Source of the DNA: Eubacterium sp.
Lineage (GTDB): Bacteria; Bacillota; Clostridia; Oscillospirales; Acutalibacteraceae
Reading direction: 5' to 3'
Assembly: GCA_024696725.1 (NCBI GenBank)
Contig: JAILGO010000085.1
Coordinates: 1 to 7,057 of the forward strand
DNA length: 7,057 nt
Shown here: one piece after another, positions 6,045-7,057 of the stretch
Layout of the letters: every line of letters starts with the position of its first letter
How positions within the stretch are numbered: position 1 is the stretch's first letter
Notes under the pieces: model-generated
Seen by the model: only the letters and a program-made list of their open reading frames with translations
What the model was told of the DNA's origin: nothing
Databases searched by the model: none
Made by a program: the position numbers and the translations under genes

Positions 6045-6842
6045 CTATACCGATAGAATTTCGGGGTTAAAAACCGCGGAATACTCCTTAGATTTCATAT
6101 CGTCGGAGAGCGCGACGTAAACGTTTTCCGCGCTTTCGCTCCCTTTATCATTTTTAATTATCACCCTGTCGGGCTTGAACGCCGTAAGAAAAGAGGCGCT
6201 GTTCACCGTTGAGGCGGGTATAATACGTCCGCCGTCGGTATTAAAATCCTTAAACCTGTCGCTCGACGCGACTATTACCGGGCTCCCCGAAAAAGGCTCG
6301 CGCAGACGGTTACCCGTATCGGCAAGGGCAAAAAGCGTAACACTCTGCCCCCGCCTTTCTATTTTAAGCGTATATATTTCGCCCGCGGATACCCGTTTAT
6401 TGTACACCCGTACAACGCCGCAGGATATTATATACGCAAAAAAAGCGGAAATAAGAAGTCCTCTCGCGCCGATATTTATATATACGCTCTGATTATTCAC
6501 CGTAACGCTTTGGGTTTTAAAAAGGAAGCAGCTTCCCGTTATTATACCGAGGAAAACGAACGAGGAAAAAAGATAGGCTCCGACGCTGAGCAAAAAGCTT
6601 TTCAGCCTTTTAAAGCCGAAAGCGGCGAGGACGATTACCGCAGCGGAGGCTGCTTTAAGCGGAAGGGATAAGTAAAACGGAAGGTCGATAAGTATAATCA
6701 GCGAATACGCTCCGCCGAGCGCCGAAGCTAAAATCAGCCTTACGGTCCTTGCGCTTCGTTTCGTCAGCCTTGCGGCAAGGCTTAAGAGAAGAAAGGTAAT
6801 AAAGAAATTTATTACGAAAAGCACGTCGACGTAAATTACAAT
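6045..6842 (-). CDS. spoIIGA: Sigma-E processing aspartic protease SpoIIGA
   Basis: Membrane protease that cuts the pro-peptide from sigma-E in the mother cell after the SpoIIR signal from the forespore. About 265 aa (B. subtilis about 309). Five hydrophobic segments fill roughly residues 4-146; the soluble C-terminal domain carries the catalytic motif DTGN with Asp175, in the setting DTGNRLREPFSGSPVIV, plus the family patches KPDRVII and FNPEIL. The open frame begins at GTG 6860, but that codon sits at or before the predicted transcript start. The SD AAGGGAGG (6850-6857) is spaced 7 nt from an ATT at 6842, and alignment with B. subtilis MKIYLDV also puts the start at that ATT (IVIYVDV). ATT is therefore proposed as the start codon. 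sigE follows after 8 nt. Confidence 0.93.
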   Translation of the reverse strand: MVIYVDVLFVINFFITFLLLSLAARLTKRSARTVRLILASALGGAYSLIILIDLPFYLSLPLKAASAAVIVLAAFGFKRLKSFLLSVGAYLFSSFVFLGIITGSCFLFKTQSVTVNNQSVYINIGARGLLISAFFAYIISCGVVRVYNKRVSAGEIYTLKIERRGQSVTLFALADTGNRLREPFSGSPVIVASSDRFKDFNTDGGRIIPASTVNSASFLTAFKPDRVIIKNDKGSESAENVYVALSDDMKSKEYSAVFNPEILSV

Positions 6843-6848
6843 ATTAAA

Positions 6849-6886
6849 ACCTCCCTTCACGGTAATTATAAACCGCTCGGGGAGGT
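6849..6886 (-). promoter_or_regulatory. Imperfect palindrome that would mask the spoIIGA SD in read-through RNA
   Basis: ACCTCCC (6849-6855) is the reverse complement of GGGAGGT (6880-6886), and inside it CGGT (6860-6863) matches ACCG (6872-6875) across a symmetric 4x4 internal loop. The right-hand arm in plus coordinates (6880-6886) lies upstream of the predicted start site near 6858. Only RNA initiated further upstream would contain both arms and hide the SD. Confidence 0.5.
6850..6857 (-). promoter_or_regulatory. spoIIGA ribosome-binding site pointing to an ATT start
   Basis: AAGGGAGG on the minus strand is a near-perfect SD, 7 nt (TTTTAAT) before the in-frame ATT at 6842. No ATG, GTG or TTG lies in frame within normal SD distance; the next in-frame GTG, at 6824, is about 25 nt away. 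Confidence 0.75.
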
Positions 6887-6898
6887 AAAATTTGTCAA
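6865..6898 (-). promoter_or_regulatory. spoIIG-type sigma-A promoter with a 22-bp spacer
   Basis: TTGACA (6893-6898) and TATAAT (6865-6870) on the minus strand are both consensus but 22 bp apart. That is too long for normal sigma-A use, yet it is the spacing known for the Spo0A-activated B. subtilis spoIIG promoter. The predicted start is near 6858, directly before the SD, so the leader is only about 16 nt. Confidence 0.75.
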
Positions 6899-6902
6899 AA
6901 AA
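6891..6902 (+). promoter_or_regulatory. Probable Spo0A binding site (0A box) on the spoIIG -35
   Basis: TTTGTCAAAAAA matches the extended 0A consensus TTTGTCGAAAAA at 11 of 12 bases, and the core TGTCAAA matches TGTCGAA at 6 of 7. It overlaps the -35 hexamer, as site 2 does in B. subtilis spoIIG. A convincing second, upstream box was not found. Confidence 0.55.
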
Positions 6903-6914
6903 GATTATTAATTA

Positions 6915-6951
6915 AAATAAAAAAAGACCGAATAAAATGAGTTCAGTCTTT
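6915..6951 (-). terminator. Terminator of the gene upstream of spoIIGA
   Basis: AAAGACCGAA (6923-6932) pairs with TTCAGTCTTT (6942-6951). The 6929/6945 pair is C-A on the plus strand but G-U in leftward RNA, so the 10-bp stem belongs to leftward RNA. It has a 9-nt loop and ends in a run of seven U residues. The stem starts on the last base of the upstream gene's stop codon and ends shortly before the spoIIGA promoter. Confidence 0.8.
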
Positions 6952-7057
6952 CAAGGTTTATCAGGGGTATTCGTTCTTCCAACAAGATAATCAATGCTTG
7001 TATTATAGAAATCCGCAAGCTTCCATAATATTGATACCGGCACTTCTCTCTTTCCCG
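6951..7057 (-). CDS. XRE-family helix-turn-helix regulator, C-terminal end only
   Basis: The minus-strand frame ending in TGA at 6951-6953 reads GKREVPVSILWKLADFYN, then TSIDYLVGRTNTPDKP. This is the typical last part of an HTH_3/Cro-CI domain: the GKREPS turn, the L..KLADFYNVS helix and the SIDYLLGRT ending found in many small Firmicute regulators. Only 34 residues are inside the window; the recognition helix and the start are beyond the right edge. It is a small cytoplasmic DNA-binding protein, or the tail of one, with its own terminator, so it is not part of the spoIIG operon. Its target is unknown. Confidence 0.8.
   Translation of the reverse strand, partial: GKREVPVSILWKLADFYNTSIDYLVGRTNTPDKP

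Noticed and set aside
6175..6492. 105-codon plus-strand frame antisense to spoIIGA
   Set aside because: It covers the catalytic domain of spoIIGA in antisense, with no SD at its start and no recognisable product.
6923..6951. Second Spo0A box upstream of the spoIIG -35, such as GACCGAA
   Set aside because: It matches the 0A core at too few positions, and the bases are fully explained by the terminator stem.

Overview
The window looks like chromosome from an endospore-forming Firmicute, most likely a gut-type Clostridia member of the Ruminococcaceae/Oscillospiraceae kind. The evidence is a clear spoIIGA-sigE sporulation pair, SD-led genes with AGGAGG/GAGGTG ribosome-binding sites, sigma-A-type promoters and short rho-independent terminators. 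No species can be named from sequence reading alone.

Layout from left to right. A MATE-family drug/sodium antiporter runs rightward and has lost its N-terminus to the window edge (1-1208). It is followed by a bidirectional terminator. The 407-bp gap 1209-1615 has no gene. It holds a weak leftward promoter, a good leftward terminator and a striking array of at least seven mini-hairpins separated by ATGAAAT spacers, whose orientation inverts to ATTTCAT halfway through. Everything to the right of the gap is on the minus strand. Two half-size ABC exporter subunits overlap by 8 nt (3396-5216 upstream, 1616-3403 downstream) and almost certainly form a heterodimeric exporter. They have their own strong sigma-A promoter (5282-5309), a possible operator on the -35 box and a GC-rich leader hairpin. 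Immediately upstream lies the spoIIG operon: spoIIGA (pro-sigma-E processing protease) and sigE (mother-cell sigma factor), 8 nt apart. The right edge holds the C-terminus of an XRE-type DNA-binding protein and its terminator.

How the parts work together. SpoIIGA and pro-sigma-E form the standard early mother-cell switch: SpoIIGA is the membrane aspartic protease that removes the sigma-E pro-peptide after a signal from the forespore. The promoter in front of spoIIGA has consensus TTGACA and TATAAT boxes 22 bp apart with a near-consensus Spo0A box on the -35. This is the same unusual design known for Bacillus subtilis spoIIG. The most interesting inferences are also here. The spoIIGA start codon appears to be ATT, and its SD lies in an imperfect palindrome that would hide it in read-through transcripts but not in transcripts starting at the Spo0A-type promoter. 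In B. subtilis sigG follows sigE; here an ABC exporter with its own promoter takes that place. No CRISPR array, tRNA, rRNA, transposase or obvious novel defence system is visible.
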